Notes: generated by a model from the letters alone, not told the origin. A stretch of DNA of 64,000 bases from Dysidea avara (GCF_963678975.1 NC_089277.1:22227440-22291439); one strand, 5' to 3'; positions 46,601 to 59,400 are shown, counted from the first letter of the stretch. Made by a program: numbers and translations.

Positions 46601-48951
46601 GCTTTATCTGGAAAGCGCTTTGGAGTTATAGTGATAGACAACAAGAAGAACAAAACAATCAATTTGTACAGTGCCTACATGGGAAAAATACAGGTGCTTA
46701 TTTGATCGATCATAAGGCTACAGATCTAGAGTTGGGACTTCTGTCATTCTATTCACCATGAACTGGGACATGCAATGGTATAGTTTAGTTAAATACAATT
46801 AATGTGGAAGTTACACACTATGTGACTACATACTTATGTTAAAAGAATTCTAATTATTGGCACATGATAATCAAATAATCATTGAAATGACACACTGCTG
46901 TCTCAAAAAGCAACAGAATCTATTAGATGTGTATGTTTGAGTCATGAAAATGTAGGAAGTATTTTAGTCCGCAGGGGGCACCTAACCAAAATGGATATCA
47001 ATCTGTATCTTTTTAGTCTCATGCCCAGGCTCCACCCACTGTGTGAGTATGGTCTGGTGACAAACGCAAGAGTTTTTGGCCCTATGCCATTTTTCCTTTC
47101 TGACCAATCAGACGCTTTAATTCAGCTGTAATTCAATTTGATAGGCTAGAACGACGAAGATGGCTAACTGGAACCATGGATACAAATGCATAAACAATAT
47201 GGCGGCAGGCCCAAAAACATAGCATAACTCACCAGACCCTACTCAATTCAGTGGGTGGGGTCTGGGCACGAGACTAGTATCTTTTAGGAGTTATACAAGG
47301 TGTGACGCACACTCAGCATGCAAAACATATTATGCACTCTTCAAGCAGATTCTGAAGCCATGCAAATGAATTCAATTATACACCTCCCTAAATTCAGTTA
47401 TGAGACAATTTTACATATTCACTGTTCTACTAGAATGCCTCAATCTTCTAATACAATGATTGAAAATTTTGTAGGAGGAACAGGTGCTCTCCTTTCTCCA
47501 TGACTATGCATGAATAACAATCAAATTCGAAAAATTATTATAGCCTATAAATGTGGCCAGTATTATATTTCTTGGAGATGCACGGTCAAACACAACAAAT
47601 CACTAACCCATTAAATCCCTCCAGAGTATCACTGAATGGTAGTACATGTATTGCCTGTCCATACTGCACATCAATAAAGCTTACACTAACCTCATCATCA
47701 AAATTCACACCCAAGTTCTGGCGCACCACATTGTTAAGATAAACCTTGTGAACCATACACTGTTCACCAGACAATACTATACACACCTTGAGGAAGAGAA
47801 TACCACTGACAAACAACAATCATATATGTGTATTGGAGTGCACACATAAATGCAACTACAAATCCGGATTATATATAGGTTTTCATCTCAATGTTATTTC
47901 TTCAAGGAAACTAGGCACCCCCCATTGGTGATCACATTCATAAGTACCAACAGCATTGTTAGTTTGTGGCTAGCTAAAGCATTCTGGGTCACAAGCTATG
48001 TATCTACATAATTCAAGGATAAAAAGGATGATGTACACTAGCTTCAACAATTTATCCTCCCGTCTACAGTGACATTTTGAATCACTTAATTCCTTTATTC
48101 TTACTTATTAAGTGGTATACACATTAGGCCTGAGGCCTTTCACAGTGTCCATATATTATCACTGACCAATAATTATCTCATGGTGGATAAGAAACCAATA
48201 TTCAAGTATCCATATTTTTATTAATATATGTATATTTTTATAGAGATTAAGCTATATACCCATACGTACATTCATAAAAATAATTTAATGCTCACTCAAA
48301 GTCATGTGCACATACAGTATATGGTAAACTCAGCACACAAGGTACAGAAACTGTATATAGCTTTGTGGTGTTCCTCTCACAAGTACATAGTAGGCTGGAC
48401 TGCTTCTCAGCTACACTGTAAGTGCTTAAATTTTACAAGAGATCATGGGAGATGGCAATAATACTATGCACATGTTCTAATAGAGCAGTGATGTAATAAC
48501 ATTGCACATAATTTTGTTTAGAATTGCTTTTAGATTTAAGCTCCAGATACTCCTAAGGCTCATACTTTAGTATTTGTAGTGTGCAGTGCACTCCACACAC
48601 TGTGCAGTACACTCCACACACTGTGCAGTACACTCCACACACTGTGCAGTACACTCCACACACTGTGCAGTGCACTCCACACACTGTGAAGCGACCCCTA
48701 GCAATGTGTTCCTCTTCACATTGTAGATCTCCACTGCCAGATCTAGACCAGAACAAATAACTTATACCTGTACATAATTTATTATCAATTTTTATTTTTA
48801 CTCTATAATTCTTTAGTTGCCACTTGTCAGACTCCACAATTATTACAATATATATTATACAATCACATCATTTATTATGTCTTACTGCTTCTTTGTCATT
48901 CTTTCCTTTTAGTAGCACAGCATCTCCTCTGTACAAATGCAATTCCTCCAT
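43640..48951 (-). CDS. VCP/p97 (Cdc48) N-domain-only protein, four exons
   Basis: Exon 1 is 48951-48886 ('LHLYRGDAVLLKGKNDKEA', donor GTAAGA). Exon 2 is 47786-47608 ('VCIVLSGEQC', 'NNVVRQNLGV', 'YGQAIHVLPFSDTLEG', donor GTTAGT). Exon 3 is 45447-45386 ('DLFDGFLKPFFLNAYRPV', donor GTATCC). Exon 4 is 43812-43640 ('FLVHEGMKTVEFKVMETN', 'PSPYCIVAPETMIYCDGD'). All joins are GT-AG and keep frame, giving ~159 aa. This covers the double-psi barrel and four-stranded barrel that bind p97 cofactors such as UFD1-NPL4 and p47. The frame stops at TGA just where VCP continues into the D1 linker ('NLVG' then stop). No D1 or D2 ATPase exon is found downstream. It is either an orphan adaptor-binding paralogue or a truncated pseudogene. 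An upstream exon could exist, since GATAG|GAGAAA precedes the ATG. Confidence 0.75.
44797..45315. mobile_element. MITE with TACCGTATTTACTC ends
   Basis: The left end 'TACCGTATTTACTCAATTTG' is the near reverse complement of the right end 'AAAATTGAGTAAATATGGTA'. Subterminal 'CCCTCAAATA' and 'cactgcagtgcggcactatt' blocks also recur inverted. TA at both edges suggests a TA target site (Tc1/mariner-like). It lies in intron 3 of the VCP-N gene. Confidence 0.8.
45623..45859. mobile_element. MITE with GATTACCATATAGC ends
   Basis: The left end 'GATTACCATATAGCC' pairs with the right end 'AGCTATATTATGGTAATC'. The interior has inverted 'TTTGGCAAATTTGG'-type blocks and a triplicated 'CCCACCAAATTTTACT'. 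It lies in intron 2 of the VCP-N gene, next to exon 3. Confidence 0.75.
46150..46570 (+). repeat. Dispersed repeat with three CTCTAATAGAG-type motifs
   Basis: Inverted partner of 41870-42205. It contains 'CCCTAATAGAGCAGTCA' (46288), 'CTCTAATAAAACAGCCA' (46355) and 'CTCTAATAGAGCACTCA' (46385). Confidence 0.75.
47014..47276. mobile_element. MITE with exact 9-bp target duplication
   Basis: The ends are TAGTCTCATGCCCAGGCTCC and GGGTCTGGGCACGAGACTA, an inverted repeat continuing ~45 bp ('cacccactg' with 'cagtgggtg'). GTATCTTTT flanks both sides exactly (47005-47013 and 47277-47285). A 9-bp duplication suggests a Mutator-like origin. It is non-coding and lies in intron 2 of the VCP-N gene. Confidence 0.88.
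48580..48690. repeat. 21-bp minisatellite, about 5 copies
   Basis: The unit is 'CACTCCACACACTGTGCAGT' plus A or G. The length is a multiple of three, so it translates as a repeated Cys-Val-Tyr heptad on the minus strand. I do not consider it a gene. Confidence 0.85.
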
Positions 48952-49284
48952 TTTCTCCTATCAATTATATAATTACATACTGCAAATGTGAAAATAAAAA
49001 TATTTAATGTTTGCATGAAATAAACTGTTGCATTTATGATGAGCTGGATAAATTCATAATTAATTTGATACTTCATGATCATTCATGATAGTTGAATAAT
49101 TCCCAAGTTTGTCTCTGTGTGTACAGTACATAGCTAAGTAAATAAATAAATATGAAAGCACAAAGAAAGTATGCTACTTTATATTATAACACATGTGAGG
49201 CTAATCATCTCATAGCTGGTCACCATGCACCATTGTACATAAGTTTGATTTGTGCATACATTTTTTGAGCCAATTATGTAACAG

Positions 49285-49425
49285 TTAGACATCATAACAC
49301 AGGGTTCTATGGAATTTAGAAGCCCAAAAAGCCCTGTGCTGTGGCGCCAGAGTGAAGTAAAGGCGCTAGTTACTACAGGCCTGAGAGTTTCTAAATTCCA
49401 TGGAACCCTGTGTTTCGATGTCTAA
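49285..49425. mobile_element. Small MITE (~140 bp)
   Basis: The left end 'TTAGACATCATAACACAGGG' and continuation 'ttctatggaatttagaa' are the reverse complement of the right end 'TTCTAAATTCCATGGAACCC' and 'tgtgtttcgatgtctaa'. Confidence 0.85.
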
Positions 49426-49660
49426 ATTATACAGACCATTGTACCTTTACTGCTGCTTGTGACATGAGAAATATAGCGTTCATTAGTAGAAACAAACCCA
49501 AAACAACTTCCTGTAACTTGTAACAGAACTTGCTATCCAATTAAATGCCCATGTATTGTCAATGTTACAGGAGTGTACTTGTCATGCTTAATATTACCCC
49601 AGAGACATGCAGGGATCTATTGAGACATAACAGGGGATCTATAAGATTTAGATACCTATA

Positions 49661-50249
49661 AGGCCACTTCAACTAAATCTTATGTTTCTCAAGTGAAATG
49701 CAGCTAAATAAAGGTTGGTAGGTCAGTAAAACTAAAATTAAAATGTGACCGGATTTGTGAAAATGGGTCTTCCACACACATCTGATTTACCAACTTTTAC
49801 AATTCATAACTTCAGATTGGAAAACGCCAATGACTTTAAATTTGTTCAGCAATGAATAGCACCATAGCTGAATGGATGGAGAAAATTTCAGCTTTATATG
49901 CTACTTGAACACTAAGTTATGATCTTCCACGTTCATACAATTGGATGTGTGTGGAAGACTCCATTTTGCAAATCCGGTCACAAATATTCAGTTTGCAAGC
50001 TGAAGAGCGACTTTGTGAGTCAAACGGTGGCTAAGCTACATTACAGTTGCTATATCACTTGTGAGTAGGCAGCTGTATGGTGAGATATTGAATGTTACTT
50101 ACTTTTTGAGAGCGTAAGATAAACTTGCAACTCCTTCATGATGTTATCACTCTTTGCAAGGTGATTGCGTGATTACATAATTATTTTATTCTGAAAAATG
50201 CAGGTTCAAGAACCCGCTCAAGAAACAAAAGATTTAGTTGAAGTGGCCT
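49661..50249. mobile_element. Outer MITE carrying a nested MITE
   Basis: The ends are 'AGGCCACTTCAACTAAATCT' and 'AGATTTAGTTGAAGTGGCCT', exact inverted repeats. The interior contains a separate MITE at 49744-49982. Confidence 0.8.
49744..49982. mobile_element. Nested MITE with TGTGACCGGATTTG ends
   Basis: The left 'TGTGACCGGATTTGTGAAAA' and 'tgggtcttccacacaca' pair with the right 'TGTGTGGAAGACTCCATTTT' and 'gcaaatccggtcaca'. A solo end of this family is at 4531-4566. Confidence 0.85.
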
Positions 50250-51535
50250 AAGCAGCCAATGAAATTCAAGTGTTTGAGGTCTAAACTTTGATAAATTTTG
50301 AGTATATCAAACCTATTATGTTTGAAATATGTTTTCAAATTTGAGAGCTCATTAATTTTTTTAAATGTATACAGTATTCACTGACTGTTGTATTACAATA
50401 TTATTACTTCTGTGAAGTGTGAATATGCATAATATTATATTTAAGATACGGAAAATAATAACATTATAGCTATACATATGAAATGCAGTAGCAATGCATA
50501 GTGTGCAGTGTTGGCAATGTTATTTTAAAAATGTAACTTGATACATATTAAGCCTTCTTCTCACTTGATGTCCTGCATTCACAGAATTACCCATTACTTG
50601 TAAACAACGTAACACCCTACAGTTATGTAGCTATTACTCCTAGACAAAAAGTAATAAGTTACTTATTAATTTGAGGGTGGTAACCAGCAATATATTAGCT
50701 ACATTTGTTCATTAAAAACTACAATTTGTAAGTCCAACCTTCTAAAATCAAGTTCCAAGCCTGTCTAAAACTATACAAGTGACACAAGTGAAATATGTGT
50801 AGTTCAGCTAGTATCTTGGCCTTACTGGTACACCCCATACACTGTAACTCTAATTTGTTCATGCCTGAAATGCTGACTACAGTGTTGTCCACAAATTACA
50901 ACAAATCTTGTGTGGATCGGATACAATGCACATTAAAAAGTGAAAGCACATTACACTTCTGGATGCATATCCATTAGTAACTCAGTCATGAAATGCATTA
51001 TATTACTCGCTACTGCAAAAAAGTAATAATGCGTTACATTTGCTGGTAACGTGTTACCCCTAACCTTGGTAGTATATGCTCATGTTTTGCTGCCTTTTTG
51101 GTAAGCACATTGAACATTTTAATTTAAGTTTAAAACCTTGAAAAATGTCCTGTTATGCTGCTTGATGCTTTTGCTGACCTATCACACTAGACATTATGCC
51201 AGCAGAATTGGCGCAAGTCTATATATGCATAATACAATTATTACTAAGGATTACATGCTGTTAGCTATCTCTTAGTAGTGGGCCATGCAAGGATACAAGG
51301 GAAGCACCAATCATTTCCTTATAGTTAACAGCTGGTGAACAGCCATGCAATGATGAAAGAAAGTGTTCTACTGATGTATAGGGTAATAATTAATCTGCTA
51401 GGCCATCATTATTATACCATCACCTAAAAACTGATACAAGCAGGAGGTGGTTATTGATTATTAGTTATACAGTTGACTGCTTTGTCTGAGTACACGACTG
51501 CTCTATTAGAGTATCTCGATCTAGAGAGGTGCAAG
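50250..51535. other. Gene-free stretch
   Basis: AT-rich with no exon recognised. A single inverted CTCTATTAGAG motif lies near 51505, beside the LINE 3' end. Confidence 0.4.
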
Positions 51536-52385
51536 ATTATTTATTTATTTATTATTATTATTTATCTGATTTGTCAAAAAAAGACAGGGTGACACCAAAA
51601 GGCAGAGCCTGTACGAGGGTGTTTCCCTAGAAGATACAAAACCAAAAATGGAAGGGGACAAATACAGAGAAAACACAGCTACAAAAAAAAAACAAGAAAG
51701 AACACATACACATATAAATTAATTACAACAAAACAGATTATACACAGCTTGGCGAAACTTAGATGAACTGAGATCAAATACATCACACGATAGAGTGTTC
51801 CATAAGAAAACAGTGTTCACAAAGAAAGAATGTCTATAAGAATTGATAGAAGACTGTAGCGGAACAAGGGTGAGAGGATGCGCTCGGGTACAAGATGTAT
51901 TGAAATTACAGTAATTTGATAGCTTCAAAGAATCGTACCTACCTTTTAGGATGTCATAAAGCATAGCCACGCTCAAATAATTCCTTCGAGATGACAGTGT
52001 TGGCCAGTGTAACTCTTGTAAACAACCATTAGAAGATTTATTCCAACACTTATGTAATGGTGACCAACGACTTCCACAGGCCCAACGTGCAGCACGTCGT
52101 TGGACAGATTCCACTGTGGACTTATCAGAAACAGTGTGAGGATTCCATACAGTGCAAGCGTACTCTAGTGAAGGTCGCACTAAAGACTTATAGACCATGG
52201 ATTTGGCCTCAGTTGTAGCACCCCATAAAGTGTGACGAAGAAAATTCAAGGACTTGCTGGCTTTGGCTGCAACATACTTGCAGTGGTGTGACCATGACAA
52301 ATTCGATTGAAAGAAAACTCCCAAATATTTCACAGAGGATTTCCAGGATAGAAGAGAGCGGTTTATGAAATAATCATAAGATATT
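51536..52385 (-). pseudogene. 5'-truncated LINE: C-terminal part of reverse transcriptase
   Basis: The minus strand reads 'SLLSWKSSVKYLGV' then 'KASKSLNFLRHTLWG', 'VYKSLVRPSLEYACTVWNP', 'VQRRAARWACG', 'RRNYLSVAMLYDILKG' and 'FFVNTVFLWNTL', ending at 51719. This is the C-terminal tail of CR1/L2/Jockey-type reverse transcriptases. The 3' end has a ~150-bp UTR and a TAAA/TAAT microsatellite at 51536-51563, typical of such LINEs. The copy starts abruptly near 52385, the usual 5' truncation. The last 204 codons are intact, so it is fairly young. Confidence 0.82.
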
Positions 52386-53174
52386 TTCTTTCGTTATTAT
52401 TATTAGCACTTTACAGTGACCATTATGCAGCCTGTTCAACAAGAGTGGATCGGAGGGACTCCAACCCCTTAGTTACTATACTGCTATATGTTTATATTAA
52501 CAGCTGAGTGATTTTGTGCCTCCCTCCATACTAAATAGTGCATTCACCTGATCAATAATCAAATAATTAAAGTTTGGTGCGGCTACCTAGTATAAATTGA
52601 TGTGGGTAGTGGCGGGAAACAAGGAATAAAATAATGATGTGGTCTTATAATTTATTATATTAACTTCAATGGCTTGAGAGTTGTTCTTGCATACATAATT
52701 ATTTTTCGTACCATACTGGATATCTAGCTATAAACATTAGTCATGAGAATAGCAAGCAGCATACAAGTTATCTAGTATAGAAATAAGTATCTTTGCTTTT
52801 AACTGAATGTTATATATGTTGTACGTATAAGCTTAGGAATAAGTGCATGGCCACACTATGCATAATTAGCTTTTAACACATTTTAAGATAGAAAGAAGTT
52901 ATCATATCACCGGAGCCAGCTTTGTTAATTCAGATAACTTGAAATGGCAGAAAAAAATCACATGCGCTTCTATCAAACGGAGCCATGTAGCTAATGTCAC
53001 CCCTCGTGTAGCCACACCCACCGGGGGGCTTTAATCTATGACTCACCGCTTCCACACTATTAATTAATCCTTAGGGCCAGATTAAAACTAGCGTGTGAAA
53101 GATATAAAACACAGCACAAACAATAGCTATGTACCTGTGAGAGGAACACCACAGAGCTGTCGTCGGCGTGCTCA
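52386..53174. other. Intergenic region upstream of DPY19
   Basis: No gene is recognised. The last ~150 bases become CpG-richer, consistent with a promoter. Confidence 0.4.
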
Positions 53175-53387
53175 ATGGAGGCGACATCCGACGCTATCAA
53201 CCTGAATGGAGCCAAAATAAACACACATAGTGTCCACAAAGATAAACCACTACAATCTGACTTGTTGTCTGCCATGCCGGATCAATCCGAGGAATCAAAC
53301 AATTGCTTCACGTGCTCAGCGTGCCACAGAGAGCAAGTGGCGGTTAAAATCCGTATGAAACCGTACGAAACCGATGTACGTGTGTAG
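53175..53387 (+). CDS. 70-codon upstream open frame before DPY19
   Basis: The ATG lies in a CpG-rich stretch ('ATGGAGGCGACATCCGACGC'). The frame ends with TAG at 53385-53387, 51 bases before the DPY19 ATG and in the same frame. It contains a CxxC ('CFTCSACHRE'). It may be a uORF in the DPY19 leader, or a first exon using the GTACGT at 53376. Translation is unproven and I recognise no family. Confidence 0.3.
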   Translation: MEATSDAINLNGAKINTHSVHKDKPLQSDLLSAMPDQSEESNNCFTCSACHREQVAVKIRMKPYETDVRV

Positions 53388-53438
53388 ACCTACCCTGAGC
53401 TCGTCAACCTTGTCAACCTCGTCGTCAACCCTTCTGTG

Positions 53439-56400
53439 ATGCAAGAAGTCAGGAAAAGGAGAAATGAACGACAGAACAATAAAGGATCTAAACAACATTT
53501 ATCGCTACATCAAGATTCTGGTCAATGTGGTGAAACAAAATCTTTGACGACAACAACAGCAACGGCAGACAATGAGTCAGAGAACTGTTTGTCTCGTTTT
53601 TCATGGCTCTGGAGGATGTGCCAGTTTCTATTTGGCATAGCAGTGGCGTGTTATATAGGATACAGATACTCGTCTTTTGTGAAGCTACTTCACGAAAATG
53701 ATATGTGGTTTTCAGAAATATCAGTGAGTGCTTTTGTGTCCTTGTCAGTGTTAGTGTGTATATTTTGCATGTATACATGGTCAAATGTGTCCGAGATATT
53801 TGTAATTGTGTGTTTAGAGCATCTCAGTGATGTTTTCTTTCTCTCTGGCAAGGGTCAGCCACATCCATACTGACAGTACACTTGCATCCAGAATCAAGAA
53901 CATTGATTGTTAAATTTTACCGTGATCGCTTGATTTCACCTATAAGTGAGCCTAGATTCTTAACTATCTACTGCAAAAGCAGGGCCGGTGGAAGCTCTTA
54001 GTGGCTGGTCAGGCAACAAGCCAGGTTTTGATTTAGGGATTGTGATGAGTGTGTGAAGCACGATGAGTGACTGTGCTGTGAAGCACTCTGGCATGCAAAG
54101 CATGCCCCTCTAGGGGGGTCTGGGGGCATGCCCCCCGAGGAAAATTTCAAATTTTTAGTGTTTGTAAACCACATTCTGAAACAATTTTAGCACTTTACAA
54201 GAGTTGATTTTAAGATATTGCTTCATACATACACTGACTTTTGTAACTTCCCTATAGCTGTCACACTACCTTTCTATATGTTGTAAAGTCTAATTTCGTT
54301 TATACAATTGATCAGGTTTTTACAGGCTTTGCCTTCTTACCTGTACCCCCAATAATAATAATAACCTACCTTTCAGCAGAGCTGGAAGAACGTCCACCGC
54401 ACTGGTCATCACGTGCTTCGATCATTAGACGCACGAATATAATAAAGGATGATAAGCAAGTGGTAACATGAAGTCGGTTACACATCCTTTTACTGCATTA
54501 AAGGTTAGGATGGTTGGTGTCTGTCTAGAAATATATAGATTAGTGTATGTCATGATGACGTAACTACTATACGGAGCTACCTTATTAGTGTGTAGCTATA
54601 TTAGCTTAGCTAGGCATGCGCTCACATGACTGGCTTGGGCTGTGAAAATCTGCTACGGCAGTGGCCGTAGTGCTTACACCGGCCCTGAAAAGCCTAGTAT
54701 ATTTTCTTACTTGTGTTGCTAAAAAAAATCATATTAAAAGGTGCTTGATTTTTACTTTAGCGGATGTCTTTATCACTTGATTCATTGCCCCTTGATCGTG
54801 TGATTGAGACTTGATCCTGGTTGTAAGTGTTTCAACAGCTATATAAGGTGTGTGCAGTAAAACCTATTAATCAGGATACTTTAAAAATGAGGTCACCTGC
54901 ATATTCTGGACACTCAGCGTTGGCCCCAAATTATTCCTTTGGTAGTAAATTGAGCTGGAAACTCAAGGATCTGTTTATAGTCAAGACACTTGGTTGGTGA
55001 CAAGGTTTCACTGTATGTTTGTGTGTTGCTCCAGACTCTAGTCTTTGACGGAGGGAAGACTGATTTAGAGGTCTTTTTAAAGGGTGTGTATGTGTTGGGG
55101 AGGGGGAGGGGGGTAACAGCAAAAAAGTTATCCTTGAACCTTTGTATAGTGTAATTGGGGTTGTTTATAAATTGTGATTTTTTTTATTCCAACGTTTCTC
55201 ATCCTTAAAAAATATCCCTCCCCCCAAGGCATTAATAGTATTGATTAGAGACTGCTGTTAGAAGACCTGGCCATCATTTCAAATGGCCAAATTGTGCATG
55301 TGTAGGTTGTGTATTGACCAGACAATCCCCACATTCTTGTGACAAATAATTGAGAATACCACAGGGATATAATAATAAGGATCAAAAATATTAATTTGTT
55401 TATGATCAAGGTAAACTTCAAAAGAGGTGGTGAAGCCATTTAGCGAATTGTTTATATAAGGCTTTTCCACAAATGAATTGTTTAAAGCCAAGAAAAATTT
55501 TGTTAATCAAAGTCCTTGATAATTATACTGGTTAAAAAGTATAATTAATGTAATAAATGGATCAAACAATCAGTTATAATGTTGTAATACACAATGGTCT
55601 CCTTGTGTGCAAGTGAATTGATATTCAAAGTATGTAAAAATATCAACAATTGTTTATTCATGTTGATGTATTTTTTGTTAACTTGGTATCTCTGGTATAG
55701 GAAGTGGAACGAGAGATCTCATTTCGGACAGAATCTGGCTTGTATTACTCCTACTACAAACAACTAGTGAACACACCAACATTGTCACAGGGTAAGATTA
55801 CATGTGTTCCATATGCCACTGACATCATGGGCACCTTCAGTATTTATAGTTTAGTCTAGCAGTTAAATCTAGTGTTGTTGGTTATGGTGTATGTTGTGTT
55901 TCCCTTTCTTATATAGCAATGAGACCAGAACATGTGTTTGTTTAATTATTTGTTTATTGTATAGTAATTATTTGTGTCTATATACCATGTTACACACCTT
56001 AATGAAAGGCCTCTTTGGTCTGTATTTCTGTATGTGGAATCAAAATTGCGTGGTGATGGCATAGTGGCATAGGAAGTTATGAAAGTTTAAAACAGTGGAC
56101 ATTTTTGGTGTTCACCTGTTTTATGCGCACCTCATCATACAGTGTACCAAAACCTGTTTGCCAGAGTTATTTGTGTTTTATTTGTATGCACCATAATTTG
56201 TTTACTGATAGTATAATGAAACACAAGATTTATAAACATGTATTGTGCATTTAAAATGCAGTAATAAATATTGTACAGCATGTAGTTTGTACAAGACTTT
56301 TTTTGTTGTTTATTTTTGTAGGATTACAGGATCTTTGCTATGACAATATCACCGAGAGTTCACATACCATAAACATCATTGAAAGGTTTAATATATTTCA

Positions 56401-59400
56401 AGAGATAGTGTTAGCCGGTCTCTATAAATGGATCCTACCACAGGTACCATGTGTATTATATGTGCTATCTTAGTATGTGTGTAAATGTGTTGTGTATGTT
56501 TGCACAATTGTACGAGTTCACAATTATACGAGTTTAATCTGGTCCCACAGGTGGAGCCTGTGTATTTCTACATCAATGCAGTGTTTGGTCTACAAGCTGT
56601 ACATGTTGTGGCTTTGTTTGGCACCGCGTGGCTATTATCTGACTCACTTTTGGCTGGAGTATTGGCTACAGCATTTTACATATTCAACTGGTGAGTACGT
56701 GAACAGACTCCTGTATATCTTGAGGTACTAGTGAATATGTGCAGATGGTTCACACAATAAACTGCACACATCATGATTAAGTAATTGTATATTGTGTGTT
56801 AGTCATAATGATTTGCTTACATACAAACAATTTTATGTGCTGTCTTTGGTGATGGTGTCCGATATGTATATCTCTGTAGGGTAGATGCAACTCGTGTTCA
56901 AGTTGCTATTCCACTAAGGGAAAGCTTTGCTCTTCCATTCATTGCTATACAAATATGCTTCACTGTAATCTATTTGAAATACAATAATGCTACACAACTC
57001 AGGCAGGTTAGTGTCAAGTTTAGTTAATGTACTGTACATGTACACCCATGATCAAGTTGTATGTACTGTACAATTCATATGATACATAAAGCCAACATTG
57101 ACTTACACATGTGTACATTTGCACACATTCATGTATGTACGCACGTGTGTGTATGTACTGGTAATATTCAGTACACACAAATGTAACTCATATTGCATAC
57201 ACTCTAATTGAACAGTCAGTATAGTTCAGATTTCTTATTTTATAGCCACAAGGTCGCTTATGTAATTGAGTTTTTCTCCTGTGAACACAGGGCTTCACTT
57301 TGATGATGATATTTGTCAGTTGTCTAATGGTGGCAATGACCTGGCAGTTTGCCCAGTTTGTGTTCCTGTTAGAAGGATTTGCTCTGTTTGGTGTCCAAGT
57401 GATGGGAATTGTACCCACAAATAAGGTATGAGCATGAGTGTACATGTACTGAACTGTACATTTTTATAAAGATATTCTACGAGTATATGTTGCATGCATG
57501 AAAAATTCATGCTGAAAGACATGTTGTATATTGTGTTTGCATTGAATTATTGTAGTTTTGGCGGGTTTTCACAACAAGCAAATACGTGAATGTTCCCAAT
57601 TCATAAATTATTTGCATTTGTGTGTACACTGTACTGGTGTTATAAATATAGTATGCACTCCATTATCTGAAAACCTGTGTCCCGGGTCATGTTTAGTGAA
57701 TTTGTTTAGAGACATGAAGCCCATTAAATGTGCATACGTGACTCGGCTTATATCCTGTAATATAGAGCATACTTAAGCTTACAACCAAACACCTAGAACA
57801 GTCATTTTGGAATATCATCGGTTCCATTGATTTTCTGTTGTACCGCATTTGCACTAATTCATGTGTAGCTTTTCTACTTGTAAACTATTTATGTACAGTG
57901 TATATGTATGTATGTCATATAGTCGATTCCTTTCACTATAGGCACACTGGTTGATGTTGTGTCAGTTAGCAGCACTGCTGGTGGTCTATGTGTTACAGTT
58001 CTTTAACACAATGTTGTTAGGATCTCTCTATGTTAGCTTTACCATTGCAGCTACCATCGTGTTCATAATACAGGTTTGTAGTTACATGTACCTAAACTTT
58101 TTTTTTATATGCATAACATACAGTACGATAGTACTTGTATAGTATAGATGGCAAAGGTGTGGGCGTGGCCCGTGATATAATATAACCCAAAACCTGCCTC
58201 GATTTTTCCTCACAACATAATGACAGTATTGGTGGAGTAAAATTAAGCCCAAAAGTGTCTTCAGATTGACCTGAAACGTCCCTGTTTAGTTGCTACAGAT
58301 TTTAAAAAAAAATTTTTTTTTCAACAGAATTTTCTACTGCCTGCCTGCCTAATGCCTTCAGTCAAGCATAGCGGAAAACTGGCTACATCTATAGCCCTAA
58401 TTCTTTCAGAGAAACGTTTTTAGTTCACTTGAGAAAAAACCTTTGGTATATTGATAAACATACAATGAGTGCACTATTGTGTTACCTTTTATCCTTCTTC
58501 ACCATGGCCATCAGTCAAGGTTCTCTGCTGATAGTGTTACAGTGGGGCTTCCATCTACGGGTGTACATTGCATCAAACTATTGGAATACACGTGGAATTG
58601 CACCAAACTATTTGAACAAACGTGGCTCAGTGGTTTTCAAAGTTGGCAGTTGTAATTGTAATTGTAATGTTTCAACAGAGATTCTACTTAGTGAGACACC
58701 GATATCATTCAGTGAGAGTGACTTGTTCAATACCATATAGGGGAAAGTTTCGATGGGCTAAAATTTTGTGTATTTTGTGGTTTTTGATAAAACTGCGAAA
58801 GTTTCCCTGCGAATGCTGCTGCTAGCTGTGGTGTCCAGATTGATTAACAATTTGGAAAGTTCTGCAGCAGCCCAGCTTCTTTTGTGAGCCACGCCCACTT
58901 ATTTGGATTGTGCATTGCTGTATGTAACTAGTCATACATGGAGCCACACCCATTTAACAAGGTGTGTTGCAACAATCTGAAGGCATGCACAAAGCCACGT
59001 GCATTGCTGTGTGTATGCCTAATGTAGAGCCACACCCACTTTAATCGATCGTCAAGTGCCCAGACTGTATGTTCGCATCATAATTGTCGTGAGCCACGCT
59101 CATTTATTGACAAAATAAATGGGCATTGTTTACGTGCACGGCTATGCATTTTGAGCGTGCCGTCCACAACGAAAGTTTAACCACATTTGCCCTCTACCGC
59201 AAAATTTTCGCCCATTGAAACTTCCCCCCTATACGGTATCACGGCAAACTAGATGAATATAGTTTAATGATTTATAAGTGTTGTTTTCCAGCAAAGTTGA
59301 CTGGCAAAGTTGCTTGTGTTTCTGAATATCAAGCTAAATGCTTTTGCATTTCTTTACTGGACCAGCACTATTGTTGTTTAGTTACGTGAATCCAGCTTAC

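Noticed and set aside
48553-48837. Cys-rich repeated frame
   Set aside because: Produced by the 21-bp minisatellite; no signal peptide or conserved flanks.
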